Source: UPXZ01 sp049840795 (GTDB taxonomy: Bacteria; Bacteroidota; Bacteroidia; Bacteroidales; Paludibacteraceae). Taken from it: DNA of 64,000 nt. The notes under the pieces were generated by a model, which saw only the letters and a program-made list of their open reading frames with translations, was not told the origin of the DNA and did not search any database. The stretch's first letter is position 1; every line of letters begins with the position of its first letter. The position numbers and the translations under genes were made by a program. The stretch is from assembly GCA_049840795.1 (NCBI GenBank), contig JASGJK010000016.1, forward strand, positions 182,142 to 246,141. The letters are read 5' to 3'. Positions 36,195-44,051 of the stretch are shown in pieces.

Positions 36195-37399
36195 TTAAGA
36201 AAACTCAAAGGCTGTTTGCGTAGGAAGCGAACGAGTATAGGAAGATACAACATCAGAAAGAAAATTGCTATTTGAGCAAGCAACAACAGGGTGTAAATAG
36301 TCATAAAAAGAATTTTTAATGTGTGTAATAAAAGTGTGATAAATATTTTGAAGTTTAGAACGAACGATTTTAAAACTTGTGCAAAGAGTAGTAAAATATT
36401 CATCAGAAAAAATCTTAATTTCGCTATTTTCTTGATTTTCATTTGATTTAACTAATTGATTAATTTCATTTTTATAGAATCTTCCAAGAAATCAACACAT
36501 TTGCGACTTCTTGAGACCGACTGGCTACATTGCCAAATGCGACCATCTATGGTGTATAACTGCTTAATAGCAAATTCAGATAATTCATATTTAGCAGATA
36601 AAGCAGCAATATACTTTTTAACTTCTTTATCTTCGTGTCCGAAACCTTTCGAAACATATTTAGCGACATAGGCACTAACATTATCTACATTTTGTAACGG
36701 AGCTGTATCAGTTGAGTTAGGTTGCATCCATTTTGTTTTAATGCCGTATTCAAATGCTTTTTTTAGCTGTAATTCGGATTTGCGTTCTTTTTTACGAAGT
36801 TGGCAGATTTCAGAGAATGATAATTCTGACATTTTTTGAGAATATCTATCCACATAGCCCAGCTTATTGATGATACGATTCCAAGAAGTTCTAACAAAAT
36901 CTTTATCTAAATTTTTATCGACCAAAATATGAAAGTGTATATTAGCATTTAATTGTTTTTCTGCGACCCAAACAAAGTTTTTAACGCCTTTTTCTTTAAT
37001 TTCAATAAGAAATTGATTAAGACATTTAGATTTTATTTCTTGGTCGGTGTGATAGAATTTTATTAATGAAGTTGAATAACTCAAAATTTGGGAAGAGGGG
37101 AGTGTCAAAGTAATAAAAGAAACATTTTCCTTCCCACGACCGTCAAGTAATATGTTTTCATCAACAGATAGAAGGAGATTATTGACACTACGAACTAATT
37201 GTCTTTTAGCCTTTTCGCTCAAAATACCTTTATGAGCGTCAAATTTAGGAGGTTTGACTTCTTGTTCATCCCCATTCTCTAATGTTATCTTAGGAGGTAA
37301 GAATTTATTCGTTTTAATATCAAAAGTTCTGAAATATTGAGTTATGGAAGTAGCAGCAATGCTAACAAAAGGCACTCTTACAAATCTTTCTTGTTCCAT
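36195..37399 (-). CDS. Prophage 1 HUH-endonuclease replication initiator, frameshift near the C-terminus
   Basis: Rolling-circle replication initiator of the superfamily that includes phiX174 gpA. Motif I FITLTLPSS (about residue 95), motif II ANIHFHILVDK (the His-hydrophobic-His metal site), motif III VSAYVAKYVSKG with two Tyr spaced YxxxY. The N-terminal MEQERFVRVPFVSIAATSIT is shared with Rep of prophage 2. The frame slips near 36463, where one A is missing. The next frame gives FSDEYFTTLCTSF, matching FADEHFTTLCISF of prophage 2, and ends at 36195, about 401 aa. Rep nicks the origin and joins the circle, so the phage genome is expected to be circular ssDNA. Confidence 0.88.
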
Positions 37400-37447
37400 C
37401 TAAATTTGAGTTGTGGGAGATTTGACAAGCCCCCTATTCTTTTTACA

Positions 37448-37609
37448 TCATTTTAATTTAACGAGGTAATTACCAATAAAACAATGCTCTTGTTGTGTAT
37501 CTTCCGAGCGACAGATTAAACAGTCATTTAACTTAGATGTAACAAAAAAATATTGTGATAAAAAAGGAAAGGTTTGACCTTTTTTGAGGGTTTGAAGCTT
37601 TTTAAACAT
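37448..37609 (-). CDS. Prophage 1 small early protein with two Cys (53 aa)
   Basis: Frame from the ATG at 37609 (MFKKLQTLKKGQTFPFLSQY...NDCLICRSED). It has a CLIC pair and a basic start, and no counterpart was found in prophage 2. It fills the space between the 116-aa early protein and Rep. Plausible but not well supported. Confidence 0.4.
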   Translation of the reverse strand: MFKKLQTLKKGQTFPFLSQYFFVTSKLNDCLICRSEDTQQEHCFIGNYLVKLK

Positions 37610-37625
37610 AAGATAATTAGAATAA

Positions 37626-37976
37626 TTATTTATAGTTGATTTTATAAGAATAGTTATAAGTAGAGTTGCTAATAAGTAGAAATGATTGTTTTTTTCTAAT
37701 TTCAAGAAAAGGAATCAAATCAAAAGAATTAGGAGAGAAATGAAGAGAAACACAATGAAGCTCATTTGATATAATAATAAGTAAATCATTAAGACTTAGA
37801 CACGTGTAATTATATTTAATACTGTGCATTTTATCATAAATAGAAATTTTACACTCATCACGAAAATCGAGAGAATAAAAAGGATAATTTACTATCCTAT
37901 TCTCGTAAACTGAAACAGGAATGTTATTTTTACGACAGTGACTAACAAATTGTCTTAATAAGCTGTTACGTTGCAT
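37626..37976 (-). CDS. Prophage 1 early protein of unknown function (116 aa)
   Basis: MQRNSLLRQFVSHCRKNNIP begins a soluble, mixed alpha/beta protein. The ATG at 37976 overlaps the stop of the upstream 52-aa gene (TAATG), a sign of translational coupling. Prophage 2 has an unrelated 126-aa protein in the same early position. This is the variable slot of the early region, the kind of place where host-takeover or anti-defence proteins are found. Confidence 0.55.
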   Translation of the reverse strand: MQRNSLLRQFVSHCRKNNIPVSVYENRIVNYPFYSLDFRDECKISIYDKMHSIKYNYTCLSLNDLLIIISNELHCVSLHFSPNSFDLIPFLEIRKKQSFLLISNSTYNYSYKINYK

Positions 37977-38134
37977 TAATTAGAAGCAAGGAGATTAATA
38001 ATAGTAACATAATAAGGCTCATCAATATGCCTTGTTGAGCGACGAATAAATTTATCAAGATTGATATTATCGTTAACAGTTGCTTGTAAAACTGTACGAT
38101 TAGAAGATTTTAATTTAACTGTAATAGAAATCAT
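37976..38134 (-). CDS. Prophage 1 conserved early protein (52 aa)
   Basis: MISITVKLKSSNRTVLQATV... DKFIRRSTRHIDEPYYVTII. The prophage 2 protein at 38768 shares SNR-VL--AT, DK-I-R and EPY-V-I at the same spacing, so both are real genes. Small beta-alpha-beta-like protein. First gene after the early promoter in this phage, 42 bases from attachment site B. Possibly a regulator or recombination directionality factor; that is a guess from position. Confidence 0.6.
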   Translation of the reverse strand: MISITVKLKSSNRTVLQATVNDNINLDKFIRRSTRHIDEPYYVTIINLLASN

Positions 38135-38160
38135 ATTTGTAAATGTTTAGAATTTTGATA

Positions 38161-38168
38161 CAAATATA
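38161..38168 (-). promoter_or_regulatory. Early promoter -7 box, prophage 1
   Basis: TATATTTG on the minus strand, between attachment site B and the first early gene (ATG at 38134). It is divergent from the prophage 2 early box at 38219-38226. Confidence 0.55.
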
Positions 38169-38175
38169 ATTAAGA

Positions 38176-38203
38176 AGTTTACATAATATAAATTATAGGA
38201 AAG
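38176..38203 (+). other. dif-like XerCD attachment site B (junction between the two prophages)
   Basis: 28-bp site: left arm agtttacataa, spacer tataaa, right arm ttataggaaag. On the minus strand the XerD-side arm reads TTATGTAAACT, a very good dif arm. It is in the same orientation as sites A and C. It lies exactly where the gene order of prophage 1 and prophage 2 diverges. Confidence 0.85.
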
Positions 38204-38218
38204 TTTTGTTTTCTGTGT

Positions 38219-38226
38219 TATATTTG
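38219..38226 (+). promoter_or_regulatory. Early promoter -7 box, prophage 2
   Basis: TATATTTG, 16 bases to the right of attachment site B and 27 bases before the first early ATG. Together with 38161-38168 it makes a divergent early promoter pair around the att site. Confidence 0.55.
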
Positions 38227-38252
38227 CGCTTATATTTAGAAAAAATCGTAAT

Positions 38253-38633
38253 ATGGCTGTCAAATTGAATATATCTGTATTAAAAAAAAATGGTTACTAT
38301 TCTATTCAAAATACGTTTGTAGATAAAAAATTTAGAACTCTTTCACAGTTCAATCATTACAAAAGCATTCTTAATGCTGATTATAATTTTGTTTTGAATT
38401 ATTGTATTCAGTGTAATTCAATTCTTTGGTCGTCTGTGGATATTTGTCAAATGCGCTATTATCAAATACAAGATTTAGAGCGTTTTTCTAATTCCTTTTT
38501 TTGGCAATTAAAAAATATCTCTTTTCGTAGTTATGCTACATCTGGAATACAGTTTATTTATCTTGAAAAATTAATTAATTCTTTGATTGATTTTGCTGAT
38601 TATGTGGGCAATAAAAATATTCTATCAATTTGA
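38253..38633 (+). CDS. Prophage 2 early protein of unknown function (126 aa)
   Basis: MAVKLNISVLKKNGYYSIQN starts a Tyr/Phe/Asn-rich soluble protein. The opening VLKKNGYYSI and KKFRTLSQFNHYKS have the flavour of the N-terminal arm-binding part of phage integrases, but no catalytic domain follows. It has no counterpart in prophage 1. A short frame of 36 codons (TTG at 38630) overlaps its stop and could be a further tiny gene. Confidence 0.5.
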   Translation: MAVKLNISVLKKNGYYSIQNTFVDKKFRTLSQFNHYKSILNADYNFVLNYCIQCNSILWSSVDICQMRYYQIQDLERFSNSFFWQLKNISFRSYATSGIQFIYLEKLINSLIDFADYVGNKNILSI

Positions 38634-38767
38634 AAAATATTTATTGTAATATCCACTATAAGCCAGTTACACGCCCTATTTTGCAGTTAAAGGAAAAGAA
38701 TGTAACTGTTTACTCACGTTTGTCTAATGTCATTTAATTATAAATATAACTTTTAAAATTTATTCTT

Positions 38768-38917
38768 ATGAGCAAACAAATAGTTATCCGTGCAAATTTT
38801 TCCAACCGTGTTTTGGCAATTGCAACATTAAAAGATTATGCAGATACTGACAAGTGGATTAAACGTCTAAAGCGTGGTTTAAATGAGCCTTACACCGTTA
38901 TTATAACGGAAAATTAG
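38768..38917 (+). CDS. Prophage 2 conserved early protein (49 aa)
   Basis: MSKQIVIRANFSNRVLAIAT... DTDKWIKRLKRGLNEPYTVI. Homologue of the prophage 1 52-aa protein (SNR-VL, AT, DK-I-R, EPY-V-I). It is too short for routine gene finders, but conservation between the two phages supports it. It lies 57 bases before Rep. Confidence 0.6.
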   Translation: MSKQIVIRANFSNRVLAIATLKDYADTDKWIKRLKRGLNEPYTVIITEN

Positions 38918-38974
38918 CTTTAGCGCAAACCTTAAAAATTGGCTTGTCTAATCTCCCACAATTCAAATTTGACT

Positions 38975-40156
38975 ATGAATGACCGTTTTGAAAAAATCCC
39001 TTTTATTTCCATATCTCCAACTTCGGTAACTGAATATTTTCGAACGTTGGATTATGAGACTGGAAATTTTGTAAAGCCTAAGTTTAAACTACCATCGGGT
39101 GAAGAGGTGGATATGAAACCGCCTTTATTTCGTGCAACAAGCGGTAAATTGACAGAAAAAGGACAAAGGAACTTAAAAAAAAGTGTCTATAATATGATGA
39201 CTGCAGTACATCCTGATATGTTATTGGATGGTTCGGGTAAAGATAATATTAGCTTTATCACTTTAACACTTCCTACAAGTCAAATCAAAGAGTATAAAAA
39301 ATCTTATATACTTTGGAAGTGGACAGATAAGGACATTAAAAGGCAATGCCTTAACCAATTTCTAACCGAAATTAAAAAGGATAAGGGCGTTAAATTGTTC
39401 GTTTGGAAAGCCGAAAAACAGATAAATGGGAATATACATTTTCATCTACTCGTTGACAAACGTATTGATTATAAGTATATTAATATTCTTTGGAATAGAC
39501 AATTGAATAAACTTGGCATCATTGACGAATATACTAACAAGTTCAAAGATATGACTTTTGACCAATATTGCGAGTTAAGAAAATCTGAAAATAAGAGCAT
39601 TGAAAAGTTGCAAAAAGCTTATAATAATGGTCAATCCACACACTGGAAACAACCTCCTACGACACAGATAATCGGGCTAAAATCGGTTAAAAATGTTGCT
39701 GGTTACATTGCAAAATACATATCTAAAACGGATGAGGTATTAACATCAAAAGAAAAAAAATATATTAATGATTTGGTATTCCAATATGATTTGTCTGAAA
39801 ATGCTATTGACAGTCTTTATAAAATTGATGGTCGTCTTTGGCAATGCTCCCAAGAAATAAGTAAATCAAGGCGTTTAGTTGAATACCTTGAAAGTTCCTA
39901 TAAATATGAAATTGATAAAGTCGTTAAGACTGTTGAAGATATAAAAGTCTTTGCAGATGAGCATTTTACAACCCTTTGTATCTCTTTTTCGACGTTTAAA
40001 ACTAAAATGACCACAATCTATGAAACATATCTTAATCACATTAAAACGCACCTATTATATGATAGTAATAATTACCTCTCTCCTACTCCTGTTTATCCAA
40101 ATGTTAATACTATGGCTTTTGCCCTCTCTAACACTGGGAATTTGCTCCCGGATTAA
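38975..40156 (+). CDS. Prophage 2 HUH-endonuclease replication initiator
   Basis: 393 aa from the ATG at 38975 (MNDRFEKIPFISISPTSVTE), intact. Motif I FITLTLPTS, motif II GNIHFHLLVDKR with the metal-binding HFH, motif III VAGYIAKYISKT with the two catalytic Tyr candidates (YxxxY). The conserved IDGRLWQCSQEISKSR and FADEHFTTLCISF boxes are shared with Rep of prophage 1. It is closest in motif layout to phiX174 gpA-type initiators of ssDNA phages. Expected to nick the plus-strand origin, covalently hold the 5' end and recircularise the product. Confidence 0.9.
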   Translation: MNDRFEKIPFISISPTSVTEYFRTLDYETGNFVKPKFKLPSGEEVDMKPPLFRATSGKLTEKGQRNLKKSVYNMMTAVHPDMLLDGSGKDNISFITLTLPTSQIKEYKKSYILWKWTDKDIKRQCLNQFLTEIKKDKGVKLFVWKAEKQINGNIHFHLLVDKRIDYKYINILWNRQLNKLGIIDEYTNKFKDMTFDQYCELRKSENKSIEKLQKAYNNGQSTHWKQPPTTQIIGLKSVKNVAGYIAKYISKTDEVLTSKEKKYINDLVFQYDLSENAIDSLYKIDGRLWQCSQEISKSRRLVEYLESSYKYEIDKVVKTVEDIKVFADEHFTTLCISFSTFKTKMTTIYETYLNHIKTHLLYDSNNYLSPTPVYPNVNTMAFALSNTGNLLPD

Positions 40157-40195
40157 AAAACTTTTTCATTTGATAATCAATAAATTGAAATCATT

Positions 40196-40332
40196 ATGGC
40201 AAAAATATTTATACCGTAATCGCTTTTTTTGAAAATCGTCCCCCTGCCAAATATAGAACAGTAACTAATCTGTATAATTTATGGAAATATTGTGAGCGTA
40301 TGGGTAAAATAACCTCTTTTAAACGTCTATAG
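40196..40332 (+). CDS. Prophage 2 small RTVTN protein, one frameshift
   Basis: With one A restored after the third codon, the frame reads MAKNIYTVIAFFENRPPAKY, RTVTNLYNLWKYCERMG and a short tail (about 45 aa). This matches the 71-aa prophage 1 protein at the start and in the RTVTN box. It is shorter at the C-terminus. Without the comparison it would be missed. Confidence 0.55.
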
Positions 40333-40404
40333 TAAGGAAAATTATACGTTTATTAAACAGTTTCGTTCATTAAAGTAGTATTTACGAATTTCAACACAAA
40401 TAAT

Positions 40405-40596
40405 ATGATAACAGTATTAACATTGCAGGACTTGCAAACATTTTACGGCTGTTCAAAAGTTACAGCGTTAAAGAGAAAAGCTGAAATAAAAAAACACTTC
40501 GGTATGCCTGCTAAAAAAAACATCTTGTTAAATCATTTAGCCAACTACGAGCGTTTAACTATTAATGAAGTTTTATTCATTCTTCGGGGTAATTGA
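40405..40596 (+). CDS. Prophage 2 small HTH protein
   Basis: 63 aa, MITVLTLQDLQTFYGCSKVT, ALKRKAEIKKHFGMP, then a C-terminal helix pair. A single helix-turn-helix of excisionase/MerR-like type (LQTFYGCSKVTALKRK). The gene and the 70 bases after it are the most similar nucleotide segment between the two phages, far above the flanking genes. Likely the DNA-binding partner of the adjacent iteron block. Confidence 0.65.
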   Translation: MITVLTLQDLQTFYGCSKVTALKRKAEIKKHFGMPAKKNILLNHLANYERLTINEVLFILRGN

Positions 40597-40603
40597 TTCG
40601 CTG

Positions 40604-40673
40604 CCAAAGGTACAGAAAAATACAATAAAGTACATATAAGTAAGGAAAGGTATATATTAGTTTATATACCTTT
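40604..40673 (+). other. Conserved iteron and hairpin block, prophage 2 (candidate replication origin or operator)
   Basis: Starting at 40610, six 10-base steps (gtacagaaaa, atacaataaa, gtacatataa, gtaaggaaag, gtatatatta, gtttatatac) run into an 11-bp perfect hairpin at 40646-40673 with loop ttagtt and a T tract. Ten-base phasing puts every repeat on one face of the helix. About 97 percent identical to the block in prophage 1. Confidence 0.7.
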
Positions 40674-40684
40674 TTTTGTTGCCG

Positions 40685-40692
40685 TATCTTTG
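40685..40692 (+). promoter_or_regulatory. Late-operon -7 promoter box, prophage 2
   Basis: TATCTTTG, the consensus form, 11 bases after the hairpin and 100 bases before the capsid ATG. The leader between them is G-rich then C-rich (gattgggggt, ctccctctcc) and could fold. Confidence 0.6.
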
Positions 40693-40791
40693 TAGCTCAA
40701 TCAGGATTGGGGGTAAATTGCAACGGCGTTAATGTGCATTTCTCCCTCTCCTTTTAATCATAAAATTATAAATTTAAATTAATAAAAACTT

Positions 40792-41667
40792 ATGAAAATT
40801 GGTTCCTATGTTCCTACCAATGGTAAAATTGAAGCTGTAAGGCATTTCCGACCTGCACAATCTCTTTTATTTGTTATTCATACTTCCGCTCTTGTTTCAG
40901 CTCAATTCTATGCTGATTTCAAAAGCACGTTTGAATGTTGTTTTGCAAAATTCAAAAACTGGCTCGCTTGCTACTCTTATACCCTATGTTGGTTTAACTC
41001 AATTATCTGAGATAAGCACTTTCAATGAGGGTGCTGTTGTTATTGAAGATAAATTAATTATCATCCCTGTAATGTTACACCCTACGGATAACATTTCATT
41101 GGACAATGAAAAGTACCTTGAAATGTCTTTGATTGATATTCCTAATAACGTTACATCTGTTGATGTGCATTCTTTTGAAACTGGTACGCTTACGGATTTC
41201 GTAACCAAGTATAATAAGATGAATTGTCCCGCCGGTTCAGCAAGGGTAAAATTCAATGTTGTTGATAATGAATTGATATTGTTGCCAACTACTGGTTTTG
41301 ACAGTATTCAGTTTACTTACAAAAATGGTTTAGTAGCGGAATATTTCCTGTGGAGTTAAAGTACTATATGGCTCAAAATAATGACCTCACGGCATTTAAA
41401 AGCAAGGAGGGTGGTGTTTCTGTCAAGGTATGGCCTGAATATAGTCCTATCGTGGAAACTACTTTTGATTCGTTTGGAGTTGCTTGGAATAATAATGGTC
41501 TCGAATTTGGTGGTACGTTGGATGCTTATATGTCTTACGCTAAATCCTTTCTTTTTAATTTGTTTGACGTTTCATCCATTGAAATCATCCGAGATACCGA
41601 CCCTGCGAATGCCTTTGAATTTATCTTGGGCGATTTTGTTCAATCTGCTGTTGCAACCACTGTTTAA
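40792..41667 (+). CDS. Prophage 2 putative major capsid protein, two frameshifts
   Basis: Homologue of the intact prophage 1 protein: MKIGSYVPTNGKIEAVRHFR at the start, NVVLQNSKTGSLATLIPYVG, LHPTDNISLDNEKYLEMSLI, FDSIQFTYKNGLVA, LKYYMAQNNDLTAF and SSIEIIRDTDPANAFEFILG. The frame slips near 40930 and again near 41340, where one A is missing from ggaaata. Corrected length is about 291 aa, equal to prophage 1. Beta-rich, first gene of the late operon. The capsid role is inferred. Confidence 0.7.
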
Positions 41668-41691
41668 TAACCTAACAAAAACTTTATAAAA

Positions 41692-42174
41692 ATGGCAAAT
41701 TTTTTCAAAAATGTGGCTAAGGGTATTGGTAACGTTGCAAAGAAAATAGCAAAACCACTTGTGACTGCGGTTGGAACTGCGGTTGGCTCTATGGTCGGAT
41801 TACCTGCGCTTGGTGCTGTCGCTGGTTCTGTCATCGATAAGTTGGGAGTTTCAAAGGCTAAAAAGGTTGTTGCTGCTGTGCAATCATCGGGGTTTGTTGA
41901 CCCTGTGAAGGCCAAGGAGACGATTAAAACTGTTACTGGTGTTGAGCCGTCTAATTCCGAGGTTGCTCACATTTCGCAAGACTTAAGCAATAATTTGGGT
42001 GTTCCTGTTTTGGAAACACCGCAAGTAAAGGTAGATTCTTCTGGTAACGTTTCTGCTAAATTTGATTTGAAAAGTTTTGTTAAAAAATACTGGTATGGAG
42101 TTTTGGCAGGTGTTATTGGAATTTATTTTTTATTCATTAAAAAAGGGGTTAAATCCTCACGTAGGAGATTTTAA
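41692..42174 (+). CDS. Prophage 2 Gly/Ala-rich minor capsid or DNA-delivery-like membrane protein
   Basis: 160 aa, intact. MANFFKNVAKGIGNVAKKIA, an Ala/Gly/Val-rich amphipathic stretch (TAVGTAVGSMVGLPALGAVA), VQSSGFVDPVKAKETIKTVT, a C-terminal membrane helix (YWYGVLAGVIGIYFLFI) and a basic tail (KKGVKSSRRRF). The basic C-terminus after the helix would lie inside, towards DNA. It resembles pilot or minor capsid proteins of small phages in composition only. Confidence 0.7.
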   Translation: MANFFKNVAKGIGNVAKKIAKPLVTAVGTAVGSMVGLPALGAVAGSVIDKLGVSKAKKVVAAVQSSGFVDPVKAKETIKTVTGVEPSNSEVAHISQDLSNNLGVPVLETPQVKVDSSGNVSAKFDLKSFVKKYWYGVLAGVIGIYFLFIKKGVKSSRRRF

Positions 42175-42176
42175 CA

Positions 42177-42612
42177 ATGTCTTGGAAGTACTTTTAAACC
42201 ATATCATTCAGGCGGTGGATATTATCCGCAATCGCCTGTAAATTACTCTCAAAATAGAGGTAATTATGCACTTCAAAGACAACAAAAAAAACACAGTGGT
42301 TGTCGCCTTACCTTTGTCGAAAAAGATACTCCTATCATAAGCGGTTGGAAAGTAGGTAAACAAGGTATGATTAGCCTTTACGCACGTCCTTATAAAGGCT
42401 CTAAAATCAGCGAAAGTAAAAGCGGTAAACGTTGGATAAACTTGTTTGTAACACTGACGAACAAAACCAATGGTACAATAACTAAAACATCAGGATTGTA
42501 TGACTTCGACCGCAAACGTTTATACATCAAAGACTTTAATTTGATTGCAAATCCATATGCGCCAAATGGTGGTTATTTTGGAAAGCACATCAGTAAGACT
42601 TATAACCGATGA
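42177..42612 (+). CDS. Prophage 2 conserved structural-like protein, one frameshift
   Basis: Starts MSWKYF at 42177 and slips at about 42195 (an extra T). It continues with a Tyr/Gly/Pro/Gln-rich arm (SGGGYYPQSPVNYSQNRG) and the domain CRLTFVEKDTPIISGWKVGK, MISLYARPYKGSK, WINLFVTLTN, ending YFGKHISKTYNR. Domain identity to the prophage 1 protein (33790) is high. About 145 aa. Confidence 0.65.
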
Positions 42613-42743
42613 AAAAAATTGAAGTAGTTAATAAAATTATTGATGCTATAATGAGCCTTGAAGATATACTCAAAATCGCAAAGGCTTTTATGGCTGGTTT
42701 GGAAACTTTTATCTCTGAATTAAAAGGTAAAAATGATGATTAA
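42609..42743 (+). CDS. Prophage 2 44-aa conserved helical protein
   Basis: MKKIEVVNKIIDAIMSLEDI, LKIAKAFMAGLETFISELKG and a short polar end. Its ATG overlaps the upstream stop and its end overlaps the next ATG (42733). Conserved with 33644-33784 of prophage 1. Confidence 0.65.
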   Translation: MKKIEVVNKIIDAIMSLEDILKIAKAFMAGLETFISELKGKNDD

Positions 42744-42930
42744 ACAAATAGTAATTAGTGTTTTGGCGTGTTTTTTAGTTCTTTTATTTGCTTATTACTT
42801 TCTTTGGGATAAGGTTAAGGCAAAGATTGTTATTAGTGCTATGACAGAACTTACAAAACCAGCTGTACTGAATAAAATACTTATGGATGCTGTTTCAACT
42901 CCTGGTTCGTGGTTGTACACAGGTAAATAA
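42733..42930 (+). CDS. Prophage 2 single-pass membrane protein (65 aa)
   Basis: N-terminal membrane helix (IVISVLACFLVLLFAYYFLW), then a basic/helical segment KIVISAMTELTKPAVLNKIL and a GSWLYTGK end. Homologous to the 63-aa prophage 1 protein at 33460. Likely part of a virion membrane or entry apparatus; inferred. Confidence 0.65.
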   Translation: MMIKQIVISVLACFLVLLFAYYFLWDKVKAKIVISAMTELTKPAVLNKILMDAVSTPGSWLYTGK

Positions 42931-42944
42931 AACATAAAAACAAA

Positions 42945-43627
42945 ATGAAAAAAATTATTGATACACTAAATAGGTACTGGTATGTCGTTGCCGTTGTTCT
43001 CGGACTTGTTGGGTATTACCTCTACAAGCGAAAAAAAAATGACCTTTGGGATATAGTAGAATACGCTAAAAAATTGTTTGGTATGGTTAACTCTGATAGT
43101 CTCTATAAGGGGTATAATCTTGAACTTATATCTTTTGCTAATAAGGTTCCTGATAATAAATATGCTTTTTTAAAAAGGTTGTTGATATTTGTATTAATCT
43201 CGATATTTCTCCCGATTGGTTAATGGGAATTATGTGGTATGAAAGTCGGTTGAAGCCTAATGCTAAAAATCCTAAAGGTTCTGCGAGTGGTTTAATTCAA
43301 TTCGTTGAAAAGACTGCTATCGGATTAGGTACTACAACTGTTAAGCTTCGTGCTATGTCTAACGTTCAACAGTTGGATTATGTTTATAAATATTTTTTAC
43401 CGTATAAAGGTAAAGTTAAAAATATCTATGATGCATATGCTGTTGTTTTTCTCCCTATTGCATTAGGTAAACCAGATAATTGGATAATGCAGGGTGGTGG
43501 ATTTTCGGCAGCTATTATAAAACAGAAAAACCCCGCTGTTAAGGATATTAACAAAGATGGGGTTTTGTCTAAGTCTGAATTTAATGCTTATGTTGATAAA
43601 CTTCTTCTTGAAATGTCTCGTTATTAG
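42945..43627 (+). CDS. Prophage 2 membrane-anchored lytic transglycosylase with EF-hand, one frameshift
   Basis: MKKIIDTLNRYWYVVAVVLG with a membrane anchor, LWDIVEYAKKLFGMVN, a slip near 43182, then the SLT domain IMWYESRLKPNAKNPKGSAS with the catalytic Glu, GLIQFVEKTA and YVYKYFLPYKGK. The EF-hand loop DINKDGVLSKSEF closes the protein. About 227 aa corrected. The anchor-coding 75 bases are nearly identical to prophage 1 while neighbours diverge, a trace of recombination between the phages. Confidence 0.85.
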
Positions 43628-44016
43628 TTATATTGGTTGAGTGCAAAAATTATTGCTGTGTTGGTCTCTCTTGACAGTGTGTATATTTTGTTATATGCTT
43701 CGTTTATTAATGTTTGTTCACTTTGTTGAGTTGGTAGGCAATAAAAATTTTTCCCGCCATTCCACATTGTCTTAATCACTATACAAGCAGTTGTTTTGTT
43801 TTTTGTTCTCTTGAATTTGTATAGTTCTATTTTTTTATTTCCGTAGTTAAATGATTGCATATCACTGAAATAATAACCTTTTTTTAGGTCTAATCCTTGT
43901 TCTATTGACGTTTTTAGTCCGTTTGTTATGTAATTATATTCTTCCCAACTTGTTTGACTAAACCCTGCTACGGAACTGATTAGTAAGATGCTGATAATAA
44001 ATACTTTTGTTTTCAT
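43624..44016 (-). CDS. Prophage 2 exported protein on the opposite strand, candidate lysogenic-conversion factor
   Basis: 130 aa. Signal peptide MKTKVFIISILLISSVAGFS, then a mature protein of about 110 residues with three Cys and many Tyr/Asn (KKGYYFSDMQSFNYGNKKIE, TTACIVIKTMWNGGKNFYCL). The signal peptide resembles that of the prophage 1 protein, but the mature parts are barely alignable. It is the only antisense gene, placed between transglycosylase and annexin-like genes exactly as in prophage 1. The conserved promoter with diversified product suggests a fast-evolving envelope factor made by the lysogen. Confidence 0.65.
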   Translation of the reverse strand: MKTKVFIISILLISSVAGFSQTSWEEYNYITNGLKTSIEQGLDLKKGYYFSDMQSFNYGNKKIELYKFKRTKNKTTACIVIKTMWNGGKNFYCLPTQQSEQTLINEAYNKIYTLSRETNTAIIFALNQYN

Positions 44017-44051
44017 AGATTTTAATTTTTTTTTGATTGTTTAATAAAGTG

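Larger units (their letters stand above)
30817..38203 (-). mobile_element. Prophage 1: small ssDNA-phage-like element integrated at a dif-like site
   Basis: About 7.4 kb between attachment sites A and B, with all but one gene on the minus strand. Order in the direction of transcription: three small early genes, HUH Rep, a 71-aa protein, an HTH protein, the conserved iteron/hairpin block, the putative capsid protein, a Gly/Ala-rich membrane protein, four small proteins, a lytic transglycosylase, an annexin-repeat-like protein, and four tiny proteins. One exported protein runs on the plus strand. There is no integrase, terminase, portal or tail gene. Gene content matches small tailless icosahedral ssDNA phages of Bacteroidota. 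Proteins correspond one to one with prophage 2 but differ strongly, so these are two phages and not a duplication. Confidence 0.85.

Noticed and set aside
36164..36442. 92-aa hydrophobic open frame after Rep of prophage 1
   Set aside because: It is the wrong frame of the Rep C-terminus: the neighbouring frame gives FSDEYFTTLC, which matches prophage 2 Rep.
38176..38203. tRNA-gene attachment site for the prophages
   Set aside because: No tRNA gene lies near any of the three sites; geometry and sequence fit dif instead.
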